Shown: positions 20,601 through 29,281 of the stretch, piece after piece | How positions within the stretch are numbered: position 1 is the stretch's first letter | How the letters are laid out: each line of letters begins with the position of its first letter | DNA from: Lentiprolixibacter aurantiacus | GTDB taxonomy: Bacteria > Bacteroidota > Bacteroidia > Flavobacteriales > Flavobacteriaceae | Assembly (NCBI RefSeq): GCF_026241225.1 | Contig: NZ_JAPFQP010000003.1 | Location: 62,001-126,000, forward strand | Length of the DNA: 64,000 nt | Direction of reading: 5' to 3' | Notes under the pieces: generated by a model | Databases searched by the model: none | What the model saw: only the letters and a program-made list of their open reading frames with translations | What the model was told of the DNA's origin: nothing | Program-made: the position numbers and the translations under genes

Positions 20601-22123
20601 AGATCTGCATAATCAACAGCAGCCGTGAAGTTAAACTGGTTCTGAGCACTGCTGAAATCTGCCAGACCCTTAAAGGTGAAGTCAACGTTGGGGTCGTTGC
20701 TCTCTACAAATCCGTCGAAAAGCTGGTCCTGCAAAAGACCTGAAACCTGAATATTATTGTAGTTGTAGTTATTGTAGTCAATACTGTAGACTTGTCCGTT
20801 AACCTCCGTATTCAGTGATTCCCTGGCAAACCCCTTTCCTTTCACATTAAAGTCCAGGGTGGTAAGTCCAAAGTTGGGACTTCCCACAAACTCCCCAAGA
20901 TTGAAGTCGATCAGGGAAATAAAACCATTATACTCTGCATTCTCTATCTCATCGATTTCCGTAAGATCCAGATCGGCATAAACACTTCCCAGACCACTGT
21001 TCAGGTTCAGCTGGGCATTTACAGAATTGGAAGTAACTACACTATTTCCGCGTATGGTAAATCGACCCAAAACCTTGGTAGGTTCCGGTACGTTTTTCCC
21101 TAAAATATTTGGCATGAGCGCCCGTAGTTGGTAATAACTTGTGGTAATGTTGCGGATATTGGCATCCATACGGAAGGGCGCGCTGGAATCGAAGAGGTTA
21201 TTAAAGGTGAAATTGCCCCGCACACCTGTGGCATCACTGCTCAGAAAAAGCCTGTTTACATTTAGCTCATTCAGGGTTCCATTTAAATTGGCTGCAAACT
21301 CAACGGATTTGCCTTTGCCGAACTGCGGATAGAGTTCATTGACCTCATCCAGGCTGATAACCGACTCAGAAAAGGCAGCTGTAATATTTACTTTATTCAC
21401 AAAATCAGCCAGGTCTTCCCGCTTATAATCAAATACAAGGTCTCCCGACAACTCCGAACCCGGTGTTTTAAGGTTCAGACTGTCAAAGCGCATGCTTTCA
21501 CGGGTATACCTAAAGTTGGTCGACAGTTTTTCAAGCTCAACCCCGAATCGGCTCTTAAAGGAAAGCTCCTGAATATCGGTAGATACATCCGGGCCTAGGA
21601 TCAGAAAGTCCTCCGCGGCAATATTGAGTTCCCTGAAATCGAGAATGGAGCTATTTTCCCTGTTTTCGTCAATAAGCTGAAAACGGCTGTCAGTAATTTC
21701 CACATCGGAAGAAGAAAGCAGAAAAGGCGGTGTTCCCGGTGCACGGGGCTTGCCGTCATCCAGCTTTGCTACAAAAATATCAAGATTGCTCTCTTCCGCA
21801 TCTCTGTAGGTATGGTGTTTGAAATTCAGACCCTTCATCTCAATATCGCCAAATTCAAGAGTACCATTGACAAGGTTGCGAATACTGAGTACAGAGGTAG
21901 TTAATTCCTCGATAAAGAAAAGCGTATCCTTTTGATAATCTTCTACATAGACATTATTAAGTGAAGTGTTCCAGCTAATTAGTGATACGCGAAGGCGTTC
22001 AATGTTGATATTGGTGCCAAAATCCTCGTTCAGTGTGTCTGTGGCGTATCGGGCGAGGCGGGTCTGCACTGCCGGGAGAGAAAAAATAAGCGTCCCTATC
22101 ACACAGAGCAACAGTAGGGCCAA
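17690..22123 (-). CDS. tamB: TamB-like translocation/assembly module protein (DUF490)
   Basis: A 1477-residue AsmA/TamB-like protein. An N-terminal membrane helix (LLLLCVIGTLIFSLPAV) anchors a very long beta-rich periplasmic region of repeated strands, typical of bridge-like lipid carriers between inner and outer membranes. The C-terminal ~400 residues (from about GNFTFN-type strands to TEDLERPTIAFNIEFPG-like sequence and TGNLIQTASGLLNQVLGGD) match the TamB domain. The start is unclear: no ATG fits, and the frame is open to a stop 51 bases upstream through basic codons, so TTG at 22123 is only the best standard choice. It is divergent from tsaD with 84 bases between. A BamA-like partner TamA is not in the window. 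Confidence 0.85.
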   Translation of the reverse strand: MALLLLCVIGTLIFSLPAVQTRLARYATDTLNEDFGTNINIERLRVSLISWNTSLNNVYVEDYQKDTLFFIEELTTSVLSIRNLVNGTLEFGDIEMKGLNFKHHTYRDAEESNLDIFVAKLDDGKPRAPGTPPFLLSSSDVEITDSRFQLIDENRENSSILDFRELNIAAEDFLILGPDVSTDIQELSFKSRFGVELEKLSTNFRYTRESMRFDSLNLKTPGSELSGDLVFDYKREDLADFVNKVNITAAFSESVISLDEVNELYPQFGKGKSVEFAANLNGTLNELNVNRLFLSSDATGVRGNFTFNNLFDSSAPFRMDANIRNITTSYYQLRALMPNILGKNVPEPTKVLGRFTIRGNSVVTSNSVNAQLNLNSGLGSVYADLDLTEIDEIENAEYNGFISLIDFNLGEFVGSPNFGLTTLDFNVKGKGFARESLNTEVNGQVYSIDYNNYNYNNIQVSGLLQDQLFDGFVESNDPNVDFTFKGLADFSSAQNQFNFTAAVDYADLRKMNIIQDSVSIFKGIVNMNVVGSNLDDVAGEINFTRTSYQNANDTYFFEDFQVLSSFESDTLRTIEINSPDIITGYMRGNFKTRELGRLVQNSIGSIYTNYKPYEIAPNQEVSFNFKIYNKIVEVFFPEIQFGPNTFIRGDIVADEGDFKLTFRSPNIGAFRNELENIEVRIDNKNPLFNTFVSVDDISTVYYNLKDFNLINTTLNDTLFFRTEFKGGSEYNDSYNLNFYHTFNEDQKSVIGLKKSDISFKGNTWVINREGNAKNKVIFNSSLDSITIEEMVMNNNNREQIRLRGQLADSTYKDLELQFKLVSLNKITPAVDSLEFSGEVNGTLNVLQKDNVYLPICNLDVTDFGINGMPLGFLNVGIVGNRDLSEFDVFSQITDGVMEKFKLDGKVINEDPVPRAEFVASFSDFDLAPFSPLGEGIIENIRGKLSGTTEVKGDIRNPDMDGLLTLDDAGIAIPYLQVDYQFDDGAAIRLDKQSFDFQNVNLRDVAMNTRATLDGTISHDFFQDWRLDLDINTNNERFLILNTEFEEEVLYYGTGFVNGQGRIYGPTKALTITFDGSTAKGSSLKIPISDVASVGDYTFINFIEKDRSQSLEYERSLRDYEGLEMRFDLNVTPDAEVEIVIDQKTGSSLKGTGEGLLLIEINTNGKFNMFGDFVVVTGEYNYRFGGVIDKTFTVQPGGSIVWEGEPLEAQLNMEAVYSLNANPSPLLDNAGYTRRIPTDVVVQLTDELERPTIAFNIEFPGTSSIIKSELEYRLQDPTVEERNAFFLLAQGTFVNEGTGINSQAVTGNLIQTASGLLNQVLGGDNDKLNLGVSYEQGYQDPNNIQTENRLGVTVSTQISDRVLLNGRFGVPVGGVSETVVAGDVEVQVLLNEEGTLRAKIFNRENEIRQFLADQVGYTQGVGLSYEVDFNSFKELMKRVFGSKKPPEEEKEPEVVPEQVMGKDSLIRFVSKNRVPKSK

Positions 22124-22154
22124 AAGCGTACGGACAAGTATTTTTCTCAGTTTC

Positions 22155-22181
22155 TTGATAGGTCTTTATGTTTTACCTTTG
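22155..22181 (+). promoter_or_regulatory. Promoter for tsaD (TTG ... TACCTTTG)
   Basis: TACCTTTG at 22174-22181 is an exact TAnnTTTG -7 element, 26 bases before the GTG start. TTG at 22155-22157 is 16 bases upstream, slightly closer than the usual -33 spacing. Confidence 0.5.
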
Positions 22182-22207
22182 TACGACCAATTTTTGTTCC
22201 AAAAAGC

Positions 22208-23239
22208 GTGCAAAATAAAAAAGTTTACATCCTGGCTATTGAATCTTCCTGCGACGATACTTCGGCTGCCGTTTTGTGCAACGATGAAGTGCTGAGCAAC
22301 GTTATTGCCACGCAGAAAATTCACGAGGAATACGGAGGGGTGATCCCGGAACTTGCTTCACGGGCACACCAGCAACATATCGTCCCCGTTGTACACCAGG
22401 CCCTGGCTAAAGCAAATATCGACAAAAAACAGCTATCTGCCATAGCATTTACAAGGGGACCGGGACTTCTTGGATCACTGCTTGTGGGAACTTCCTTTGC
22501 CAAGTCACTTTCACTTGCATTGGGGGTCCCCCTGATAGAGGTGAACCACATGGAAGCCCACATCCTTTCTCACTATATACGAGAAGAAGGGGTTAAAAAG
22601 CCTGAATTTCCTTTTCTGGCCATGACCATAAGCGGCGGACATACACAAATTGTGCTTGTAAAGGACTATTTTCAAATGGAAGTACTGGGAGAAACCCTGG
22701 ATGATGCAGTTGGGGAAGCCTTTGATAAAAGTGCCAAACTCCTGGGGCTTACCTATCCGGGAGGGCCCCTCATTGACCGCTTTGGGCAAAAGGGCAATCC
22801 AAAAGCCTTTCCATTTCCGAAACCCCGGGTAGACGGGCTCAATTTCAGCTTCAGTGGCCTTAAGACCAGCATACTGTATTTTGTTCAAAGGGAAACAGCA
22901 AAAAATCCGGATTTCGTTCAGGAAAACCTGAATGATATTTGTGCTAGCATCCAGTTTACAATCACAGAAATCCTTATGGATAAACTGAAGAAGGCTGTAA
23001 AGCAAACGAAGATCAAACAGATCGCGATTGGCGGAGGGGTATCAGCCAATTCCGGAATTCGCAAGGCACTGGCCAGGGCAGAAGAAGTTATGGGATGGAC
23101 AACCTTCATTCCCCAATTCGAGTATTGTACGGACAATGCTGCTATGATCGGCATTGTAGGGTATTACAAATTTCTTCAGGAAGATTTTACGGATCCCTCC
23201 GTTACCGCTCTTGCCCGCTATAAACTGGGTACTTCCTGA
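22208..23239 (+). CDS. tsaD: tRNA N6-adenosine threonylcarbamoyltransferase TsaD
   Basis: A 343-residue Kae1/TsaD protein that transfers the threonylcarbamoyl group to A37 of ANN-decoding tRNAs, working with TsaB, TsaC and TsaE. LAIESSCDDTSAA at the start and the metal-binding VNHMEAHILSH are diagnostic; GGGVSANSGIRKAL and CTDNAAMIG near the end complete the ASKHA fold. It starts with GTG 26 bases after a clear promoter -7 element. It is an essential cytoplasmic enzyme in most bacteria and shows no irregularity here. Confidence 0.96.
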   Translation: MQNKKVYILAIESSCDDTSAAVLCNDEVLSNVIATQKIHEEYGGVIPELASRAHQQHIVPVVHQALAKANIDKKQLSAIAFTRGPGLLGSLLVGTSFAKSLSLALGVPLIEVNHMEAHILSHYIREEGVKKPEFPFLAMTISGGHTQIVLVKDYFQMEVLGETLDDAVGEAFDKSAKLLGLTYPGGPLIDRFGQKGNPKAFPFPKPRVDGLNFSFSGLKTSILYFVQRETAKNPDFVQENLNDICASIQFTITEILMDKLKKAVKQTKIKQIAIGGGVSANSGIRKALARAEEVMGWTTFIPQFEYCTDNAAMIGIVGYYKFLQEDFTDPSVTALARYKLGTS

Positions 23240-23297
23240 ACCTGTCAAAACGAAATTTTCAGAGGAATTTTTACCAGCGAAATGCTTACCTTAGGGC

Positions 23298-23645
23298 ATG
23301 GCCTACAATGAAACTCTTGCACAGCGGATCCGGGCATCACTGGGGATATTTCCTGATGAAATAATCACCAACATTGAGGAGAATAAAATGTTTGGCGGAC
23401 TGGCTTTTCTCTATAAAGGCAAGATGACCGTGGGAATATTACAGGACGACCTGATGGTCAGGGTGAAAAGTGAATTCATGGAAGATACATTGAATACCAA
23501 AGATGTAAGGCCCATGGCCTTCACAGGCAAAGCCATGAAAGAATTTGTTTTTGTTGGCACTAAGGGCTATGAAACAGAACTGCAGCTGCAGCACTGGCTC
23601 GAGCACGGTTTGGCGCACGCACAGGAAAAATTAAACGAAGGATAA
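23298..23645 (+). CDS. TfoX/Sxy N-terminal-domain protein
   Basis: A 115-residue protein matching the TfoX N-terminal fold: MFGGLAFLYKGKMTVGIL and LMVRV in the first half, ARPMxFTGKxMKxFVFV-type sequence (RPMAFTGKAMKEFVFV) in the second. In gamma-proteobacteria TfoX promotes competence, but stand-alone N-terminal-domain proteins are widespread and not assigned a role, so I make no competence claim. The stop is 2 bases before rsmE, so the two are translated together. TACCTTAG at 23287-23294 resembles a -7 box but is too close to the ATG to be convincing. Confidence 0.85.
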   Translation: MAYNETLAQRIRASLGIFPDEIITNIEENKMFGGLAFLYKGKMTVGILQDDLMVRVKSEFMEDTLNTKDVRPMAFTGKAMKEFVFVGTKGYETELQLQHWLEHGLAHAQEKLNEG

Positions 23646-23647
23646 CA

Positions 23648-24355
23648 ATGCAACTCTTTTACAACCCTTCCTTAGATGGCAGTGTAACTCAATTTGTCTT
23701 TGACGAGGAAGAAAGCAGGCATATCGTTAAGGTATTGCGTAAAAAGCCAGGGGATCGGCTTCAGATCACCAATGGCAAAGGGTATCTGTTTACTGCAGAA
23801 ATCCTTAGCGCTGATATGAAGCAATGCAGGGCAACCATAGTGGAGACCAAAAAAAAGCACCAGAAAATGCATCAGCTTCACATGGTAGTGGCGCCTACCA
23901 AAAGCATGGATCGCTTTGAATGGTTCCTCGAAAAGGTAACGGAAATTGGTGTAAATGAAATTACGCCTATTATTTGCGAACACTCGGAACGCAAGGTGCT
24001 GAAAATGCCGCGCCTTCAAAAAATTGTACAGGGAGCCATGAAGCAATCCCTGCGAACCTACCTTCCCAGGATCAATGAGCCAGTTCGCTTCGAAGATTTT
24101 ATCAAAAAAGAACATCAGGGCCTTATGTTTATAGCCCATTGCTATGAAGAAGAAAAAATGGAACTGATCCGGCGCGTGGCTCCCGATAAAGACATCACAA
24201 TACTCATCGGGCCAGAAGGTGATTTTTCAGAGCGCGAGGTTGATCTGGCTTACGCCAACGGCTTCTATCCGGTATCCCTTGGAGATGCCCGACTCAGAAC
24301 CGAAACTGCAGCAATTGTAGCCTGCACCACAGTAGCCATTATAAATAGTCGCTAA
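23648..24355 (+). CDS. rsmE: 16S rRNA (uracil-1498-N3)-methyltransferase RsmE
   Basis: A 235-residue SPOUT-family methyltransferase that modifies U1498 of 16S rRNA. An N-terminal PUA-like domain (EESRHIVKVLRKKPGD) precedes the knotted catalytic domain, with IGPEGDFSEREVD and SLGDARLRTETAA forming the SAM-binding trefoil knot. It starts 2 bases after the TfoX-like gene and is followed by the DUF4159 gene. Complete and unremarkable. Confidence 0.95.
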   Translation: MQLFYNPSLDGSVTQFVFDEEESRHIVKVLRKKPGDRLQITNGKGYLFTAEILSADMKQCRATIVETKKKHQKMHQLHMVVAPTKSMDRFEWFLEKVTEIGVNEITPIICEHSERKVLKMPRLQKIVQGAMKQSLRTYLPRINEPVRFEDFIKKEHQGLMFIAHCYEEEKMELIRRVAPDKDITILIGPEGDFSEREVDLAYANGFYPVSLGDARLRTETAAIVACTTVAIINSR

Positions 24356-24370
24356 CCCTCCTATAATGCT

Positions 24371-24378
24371 TACCTTTG
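24371..24378 (+). promoter_or_regulatory. TACCTTTG -7-like element immediately before the DUF4159 gene
   Basis: An exact TAnnTTTG match ends 5 bases before the ATG at 24384. If used, transcription would start at or next to the ATG, giving a nearly leaderless mRNA. No -33 TTG was found at the right distance, so it may be chance. Confidence 0.3.
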
Positions 24379-24383
24379 AAGCT

Positions 24384-25043
24384 ATGGGCAAACTCGGTTT
24401 AAAGATACTTCTTACATCGCTTTTTGTTTTTGTTAGCAGCCAGAAAGGTCTGGCTCAGGAAATCGCCATTTTGAAATACGGCGGAGGGGGCGACTGGTAT
24501 TCCAATCCCACGGCACTTCCTAACCTCATCGCTTTTTGCAACCAGAATATAGATACCGCTATTAAAGAAAAACCCCAAACGGTTGCTGCTGGCGACGAGG
24601 CCATTTTCCAGTATCCGTTCCTGCACATGACCGGACATGGCAATGTGTATTTTTCTGATGAAGAAGCAAATAACCTGCGCATGTACCTGATCTCAGGTGG
24701 ATTTTTGCATATTGATGACAACTACGGGATGGAACCCTATTTAAGGGAAGCCCTGAAAAAAGTCTTTCCAAATACGGAATTGGAGGAGTTAGCAGGAAAC
24801 CATCCAATTTTTGAGCAATCGTATTCCTTCCCGGATGGGCTCCCCAAGATACATGAGCACGATGGGAAACGGCCTCAGGCCCTTGGCATCTTTCACGAAG
24901 ATCGCCTGGTCCTGCTTTTTACCCTGGAATCGGACCTGGGAGATGGATGGGAAGATGCAGAAGTACATAATGATCCCGAGGAAATGCGTACCAAAGCACT
25001 TCAAATGGGGGCCAACATTGTTCAATATGCTTTTAAAAACTAA
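24384..25043 (+). CDS. DUF4159 secreted protein
   Basis: About 219 residues from the ATG at 24384 (MGKLGLKILLTSLFVFVSS, a good signal peptide; the ATG at 24366 adds six non-signal residues). The mature part begins QEIAILKYGGGGDWYSNPT and contains FLHMTGHGNVYFSDEE and GGFLHIDDNYGME, typical of DUF4159. The fold resembles a ThuA/glutamine-amidotransferase-like flavodoxin-type domain, but no function is established. It lies between rsmE and the AI-2E-type permease, with 2 bases to the latter. Confidence 0.82.
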   Translation: MGKLGLKILLTSLFVFVSSQKGLAQEIAILKYGGGGDWYSNPTALPNLIAFCNQNIDTAIKEKPQTVAAGDEAIFQYPFLHMTGHGNVYFSDEEANNLRMYLISGGFLHIDDNYGMEPYLREALKKVFPNTELEELAGNHPIFEQSYSFPDGLPKIHEHDGKRPQALGIFHEDRLVLLFTLESDLGDGWEDAEVHNDPEEMRTKALQMGANIVQYAFKN

Positions 25044-25045
25044 AT

Positions 25046-26146
25046 ATGACCTCTAATGAAATTTCAAAAGGCATTCTAAGAGCCACTGGTATTCTTGCCG
25101 GTATTGTACTGCTGCTATATTTCCTCTATGAAATCCGATCTGTAATTGCCTATGTAGCCATTGCTGTAGTGGTTGCGCTGATCGGACGGCCGCTTACTCT
25201 GTTTTTAAGGAGGAGGTTGAAGTTTCCCAATACCCTGGCGGTTGTATTCACCATGCTGTTGATGGTAGGCGTATTAGCGGGCATTATTGCCCTGTTTGTT
25301 CCCCTGATCACGGAGCAAAGTCGGAATTTATCACTCCTGAATATTGAGGAGCTGGAGGATAGCCTTAACCGGTTATATCAGGAAGTAATCCTTTATTTAG
25401 GAGCTACCCCTGAAGACGTAAATCAGATTATACGGGAATCCCAATTGAGCAAAAACGTAATGGAGGGGCTGGACCTGGCATTTATCCCCAACATACTAAA
25501 TTCGTTTTTAGGCATTTTAAGTTCGGTGAGTCTGGGTCTTTTTTCGGTACTTTTTATATCCTTTTTCTTTCTCAAGGACAGCAAACTTTTCCAGAGAGGA
25601 TTGCTAGTATTTATTCCCCAGCGAAATGAAACTAAAACCGTTACTTCCATCGACAAGATCAATGGATTGCTCTCCCGTTATTTTATCGGTTTGCTGATTC
25701 AAATCCTTATCCTGTTCACCATTTACGTAATAGTTTTGCTACTGGTGGGTATAGAAAATGCCATAGTAATAGCCTTTCTCTGTGCACTTTTCAACATCAT
25801 TCCCTACGTGGGTCCGATCATAGGAGGAGCACTCATGATTTTCCTCACCATGACCACTAATATTGACGCCGATTTCAGCACCGTTATTTTACCAAAAACG
25901 GGCTATGTTTTAATCGGAATTGTTGTTGGGCAACTGGTCGATAATTTCTTTTCCCAGCCCTTCATTTTTTCCAGCAGCGTCAAATCGCACCCCCTCGAAA
26001 TCTTCCTGGTCATAATTGTAGCAGGACTGCTTTTCGGAGTTGTCGGAATGATCATTGCCGTACCCGGATACACCGCTATAAAGGTCATTTTAAAGGAATT
26101 TCTCTCCGAAAATGAGATGGTAAAGCGTCTTACCAAAAACTTATAG
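25046..26146 (+). CDS. AI-2E family transporter (PerM-like permease)
   Basis: A 366-residue inner-membrane protein with about eight helices. Two close N-terminal helices (ILAGIVLLLYFLYEI, VIAYVAIAVVVALIG) are followed by a soluble segment (~95-150) and a C-terminal bundle including IIPYVGPIIGGALM and VGQLVDNFFSQPFIFSSSV, the conserved family core. Members include autoinducer-2 exporters and Na+/H+ antiporters; the substrate here cannot be told. It starts 2 bases after the DUF4159 gene and ends 7 bases before the methyltransferase. Confidence 0.88.
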   Translation: MTSNEISKGILRATGILAGIVLLLYFLYEIRSVIAYVAIAVVVALIGRPLTLFLRRRLKFPNTLAVVFTMLLMVGVLAGIIALFVPLITEQSRNLSLLNIEELEDSLNRLYQEVILYLGATPEDVNQIIRESQLSKNVMEGLDLAFIPNILNSFLGILSSVSLGLFSVLFISFFFLKDSKLFQRGLLVFIPQRNETKTVTSIDKINGLLSRYFIGLLIQILILFTIYVIVLLLVGIENAIVIAFLCALFNIIPYVGPIIGGALMIFLTMTTNIDADFSTVILPKTGYVLIGIVVGQLVDNFFSQPFIFSSSVKSHPLEIFLVIIVAGLLFGVVGMIIAVPGYTAIKVILKEFLSENEMVKRLTKNL

Positions 26147-26153
26147 CAAAACT

Positions 26154-27320
26154 TTGAATAAAAATATTTTAAATACTGGTGTACAGGAATTTATATTAAA
26201 ATATTTGAATGCTGACATCCTGTCAGTTATACTAAAAAAGAGCCCTTTTCCCAATGTGAGCTCCAGGGAACTGGCCCAGCAAATCACGGCACGCAAAAAG
26301 AGCGAAAAAAAACTCTCCTCCTGGTTCAATACTCCTGCCATTTATTATCCGGATCCCATCTCAGTTGAACAATCTTCCTCGGAAATTACAGCTGCTTACA
26401 AAGCCAGACTTGTGAACGGAAATACGCTCGCAGATCTTACTGGCGGCATGGGGGTGGACAGCTATTATTTTAGCAGGAAAATGAACCGCGTTTCTTACTG
26501 CGAAATCAACCCTGATCTGGCCGAAATAACCGCACATAATTTTAAAGTTTTGGGAGCTGACAATATTGAGGTATACCCACAGAGTGGCATCCGTTTTTTG
26601 GAAGAAAGTAAAATGGAGCTCAACTGGATCTACCTCGATCCGGCACGAAGGGACAAACAAAAAAAAAGGGTGTTTCGATTACAGGACTGCGAACCCGATT
26701 TAAGCAAACACCTTCCCCTCCTCCTGGAGCAGGCAGAAAAGGTTTTGCTGAAAACTGCACCCTTGCTTGATATTCAAGAAGGATTGAGGCTAATCAGTCA
26801 TGTAAGGCAGATACATGTGGTAAGCGTAAGGAACGAAGTGAAGGAACTGCTTTGGGTACTGGATAAGAGATGGGAAAAGGAAGCAGAAATCGTAACCGCC
26901 AATATCAAAAAGGAGGAAGAGCAGGTTTTTACTTTCTTTGCCTCTCAGGAAAAGGAAGCCAGCAGCCAGTTTTCACATCCCCTGAAATTCCTTTATGAAC
27001 CCAATGCTGCCATCCTGAAGGCCGGCGCCTTTAAACTGATTGGCGAACATTATGGGTTGTTGAAATTGCACCCAAACAGCCATTTGTATACCTCATCAGA
27101 CCTCATCCAATTTCCGGGGAGGAGATTTCGTATCGAATCCGTTCATCATTATTCCAAAAAACTGCCGTTTAAAAAGGCCAATATCGCCACGCGTAACTTC
27201 CCAATTAAGGCAAATGAGCTAAGTAAAAAGCATAGAATAGCCTCCGGAGGAGTAGATTATTTGTTTTTTACTACAGACCCTGAAGGCAAACGCATTGTTC
27301 TGGCCTGCAAGAAGACATAA
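26154..27320 (+). CDS. Class I SAM-dependent methyltransferase with THUMP-like C-terminal domain
   Basis: A 388-residue protein starting at TTG. A helical N-terminal part leads to a Rossmann methyltransferase domain: LADLTGGMGVDSYYF is motif I, and IYLDPARRDKQKKR is motif IV with a DPxR in place of NPPY. The C-terminal ~120 residues resemble the THUMP-like domain of Bacteroidota homologues, suggesting an RNA substrate. Substrate base and position are unknown. It ends 22 bases from the convergent dipeptidase gene. Confidence 0.83.
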   Translation: MNKNILNTGVQEFILKYLNADILSVILKKSPFPNVSSRELAQQITARKKSEKKLSSWFNTPAIYYPDPISVEQSSSEITAAYKARLVNGNTLADLTGGMGVDSYYFSRKMNRVSYCEINPDLAEITAHNFKVLGADNIEVYPQSGIRFLEESKMELNWIYLDPARRDKQKKRVFRLQDCEPDLSKHLPLLLEQAEKVLLKTAPLLDIQEGLRLISHVRQIHVVSVRNEVKELLWVLDKRWEKEAEIVTANIKKEEEQVFTFFASQEKEASSQFSHPLKFLYEPNAAILKAGAFKLIGEHYGLLKLHPNSHLYTSSDLIQFPGRRFRIESVHHYSKKLPFKKANIATRNFPIKANELSKKHRIASGGVDYLFFTTDPEGKRIVLACKKT

Positions 27321-27342
27321 ACCCCCGGGGAATTCCAAAGTC

Positions 27343-28071
27343 CTATTCACATGGCCAGCGAAAATCTGCCACCGGGTCACGGGAGGCAGCCCCGTAATTG
27401 TAGTGCCACCACTCTGTGCGAATAGAATTAAAACCATGCCTTTCCATCGTCTCTTTTAAGATCTTTCGGTTGGCAAGAACCTGTTCGGGGAGGTCAAAAT
27501 TATCATAGTAGGCCCGCTTCCCGAAAAAATCAAAATCCGTACCCATATCCAATTGCCTTCCATCCAGGCTTACCAGGCTAATGTCCACTGCCCCACCCCG
27601 GTTATGTACGGATCCTTTGACAGGATTCGCTACGTATTGCGGATTGGGCACGATTTCCCACATTTTATATTGGACAGAATTGGGCCGATAACAATCGAAA
27701 AACAAAATCCGATACCCAATTTCCATTAGATCCTGGTTGGCCGCCATGAGTGCCTTTGCGGTTTTAACTCGGGTATAACATTCGGCGCAATCATAAACCT
27801 GGGCTTTTAGAAAGTTGTTGGTGGTTGCATACCGCATATCATAGGCAAAATCGGCACTGTAATCGGCAAGGCGGACAAAAGTGGTATCGGGCAGGGAGTT
27901 CAAATCAGGAAATTCTTTAATTAAATCTTCTTCACTCAAATTTGCACTATCCACAGATACCACTGGGATCTGAGGTTCTGCAGAATTAACCGATTTTCCC
28001 CTGTTTTCCTTACAAGCCAAAATCAGCAAGAGTAGTAAAACGCTAAAAAGTTTTTTGTTTGGGAACACCAT
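27343..28071 (-). CDS. M15 family D-alanyl-D-alanine dipeptidase (VanX/DdpX-like), lipoprotein
   Basis: A 242-residue zinc peptidase. The N-terminus MVFPNKKLFSVLLLLLILAC is a lipoprotein signal with the modified Cys at position 20. The catalytic motif SVHNRGGAVDISL supplies His and Asp ligands and EWWHYNY supplies the catalytic Glu and third ligand; FFDCYRPNSVQ is the conserved VanX arginine region. It would split D-Ala-D-Ala in the periplasm, more likely for wall recycling than vancomycin resistance since no vanH/vanA genes are present. Convergent with the methyltransferase, divergent from the GH130 gene. Confidence 0.88.
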   Translation of the reverse strand: MVFPNKKLFSVLLLLLILACKENRGKSVNSAEPQIPVVSVDSANLSEEDLIKEFPDLNSLPDTTFVRLADYSADFAYDMRYATTNNFLKAQVYDCAECYTRVKTAKALMAANQDLMEIGYRILFFDCYRPNSVQYKMWEIVPNPQYVANPVKGSVHNRGGAVDISLVSLDGRQLDMGTDFDFFGKRAYYDNFDLPEQVLANRKILKETMERHGFNSIRTEWWHYNYGAASRDPVADFRWPCE

Positions 28072-28148
28072 AGCTTGTCAATTTCTCTCCATTTGAAAGA
28101 TAAAAAATAAGGAAATGGAATAATAAAAAAATACCTAATTTACCCTTT

Positions 28149-29249
28149 GTGAAAGCTCGCGGATATATTCACTATTCTATACTGATATTGACATCTTTCG
28201 TCCACTTCTGTGCAGTGGGCCAGGACACCTGGATGCTCGGATTTGAAAAACCTGTTCAAAATCCCATTATGCAGGCCGATTCTAGTTTCACCTTTAAATG
28301 TCCCATCACCAACAAGCTGGTACGATGGCAAAAGGCCGACGTTTTTAATCCAGGTGCAATTGTGAGAAACGACACCGTGTTTCTTCTATTTCGGGCTGAG
28401 GATAACCCCAATGCGATCCTGGGTGGACGCACCTCGAGGATAGGCCTGGCCTACAGTATCAATGGAATCGACTTTGTGAAAGGTCCTGAACCCGTGCTCT
28501 TTCCGGATCAGGATGAATTCCGGAAGTGGGATTTTCCCGGAGGTGTGGAAGATCCCAGAATAGTAGAACTGGAAGACGGGACCTACATGATGCTGTATAC
28601 AAGCTGGAACCAGGATGTAGCCCGTTTATCTTCCGCAACCTCTAGGGACTTAATAAACTGGAAAAAACATGGGCCTGTATTCAGAGAGGCACATAAAGGC
28701 AGGTTCCTGAATACCTGGAGTAAATCCGGATCGGTCGTGACAGAGTTAAAAAACGGACGGCTCTTAGCAAAAAAATTCAATGGTAACTACCTGATGTACT
28801 GGGGCGAACTATTTGTCAACCTGGCTATCTCGCCTGACGGAATTTCCTGGATACCTCTGCTGGATGAAAAAGGAGATTTATTGAAAGTATTTCAGCCCAC
28901 CCTCAACGATTTTGATAGTCACCTAACCGAGCCGGGGCCACCGGCCCTTTACACGGAAGATGGCATACTCCTGTTGTACAACGGCAAAAACCTCAACGGA
29001 GAAGGAGCCAGTGACAAAGTCCCGGAAGGCACTTACTGCGGAGGACAGGTCCTATTCAATAAGGAAAATCCAACACAGGTACTCGCTCGATTGGAAGAAC
29101 CCTTTATATGTCCGGACCTTCCCCATGAAATAACCGGGCAATACCAGGCTGGAACCACTTTTATTCAGGGACTGGTTTATTTTAAAGATAAATGGTACCT
29201 ATATTACGGTACAGCAGATTCTATGGTTGGCCTGGCCATCAAAGAATAG
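28149..29249 (+). CDS. Secreted GH130-family glycoside phosphorylase/hydrolase
   Basis: A 366-residue protein with GTG start and signal peptide (YIHYSILILTSFVHFCAVG). Five-bladed propeller features of GH130 follow: FNPGAIVRNDTVFLLFRAED and GVEDPRIVELEDGTYMMLYT, the latter containing the Glu-Asp-Pro-Arg motif at the phosphate/substrate site. Known members phosphorolyse or hydrolyse beta-1,2- or beta-1,4-mannosides. Because it is exported, where phosphate and sugar-phosphate use is unlikely, hydrolysis may be its reaction; this is inference. It stands alone between two minus-strand units, 1.9 kb before the SusC/SusD pair. Confidence 0.83.
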   Translation: MKARGYIHYSILILTSFVHFCAVGQDTWMLGFEKPVQNPIMQADSSFTFKCPITNKLVRWQKADVFNPGAIVRNDTVFLLFRAEDNPNAILGGRTSRIGLAYSINGIDFVKGPEPVLFPDQDEFRKWDFPGGVEDPRIVELEDGTYMMLYTSWNQDVARLSSATSRDLINWKKHGPVFREAHKGRFLNTWSKSGSVVTELKNGRLLAKKFNGNYLMYWGELFVNLAISPDGISWIPLLDEKGDLLKVFQPTLNDFDSHLTEPGPPALYTEDGILLLYNGKNLNGEGASDKVPEGTYCGGQVLFNKENPTQVLARLEEPFICPDLPHEITGQYQAGTTFIQGLVYFKDKWYLYYGTADSMVGLAIKE

Positions 29250-29281
29250 GCAATCCAGTCGGATCCCCACCACTACTTAGG

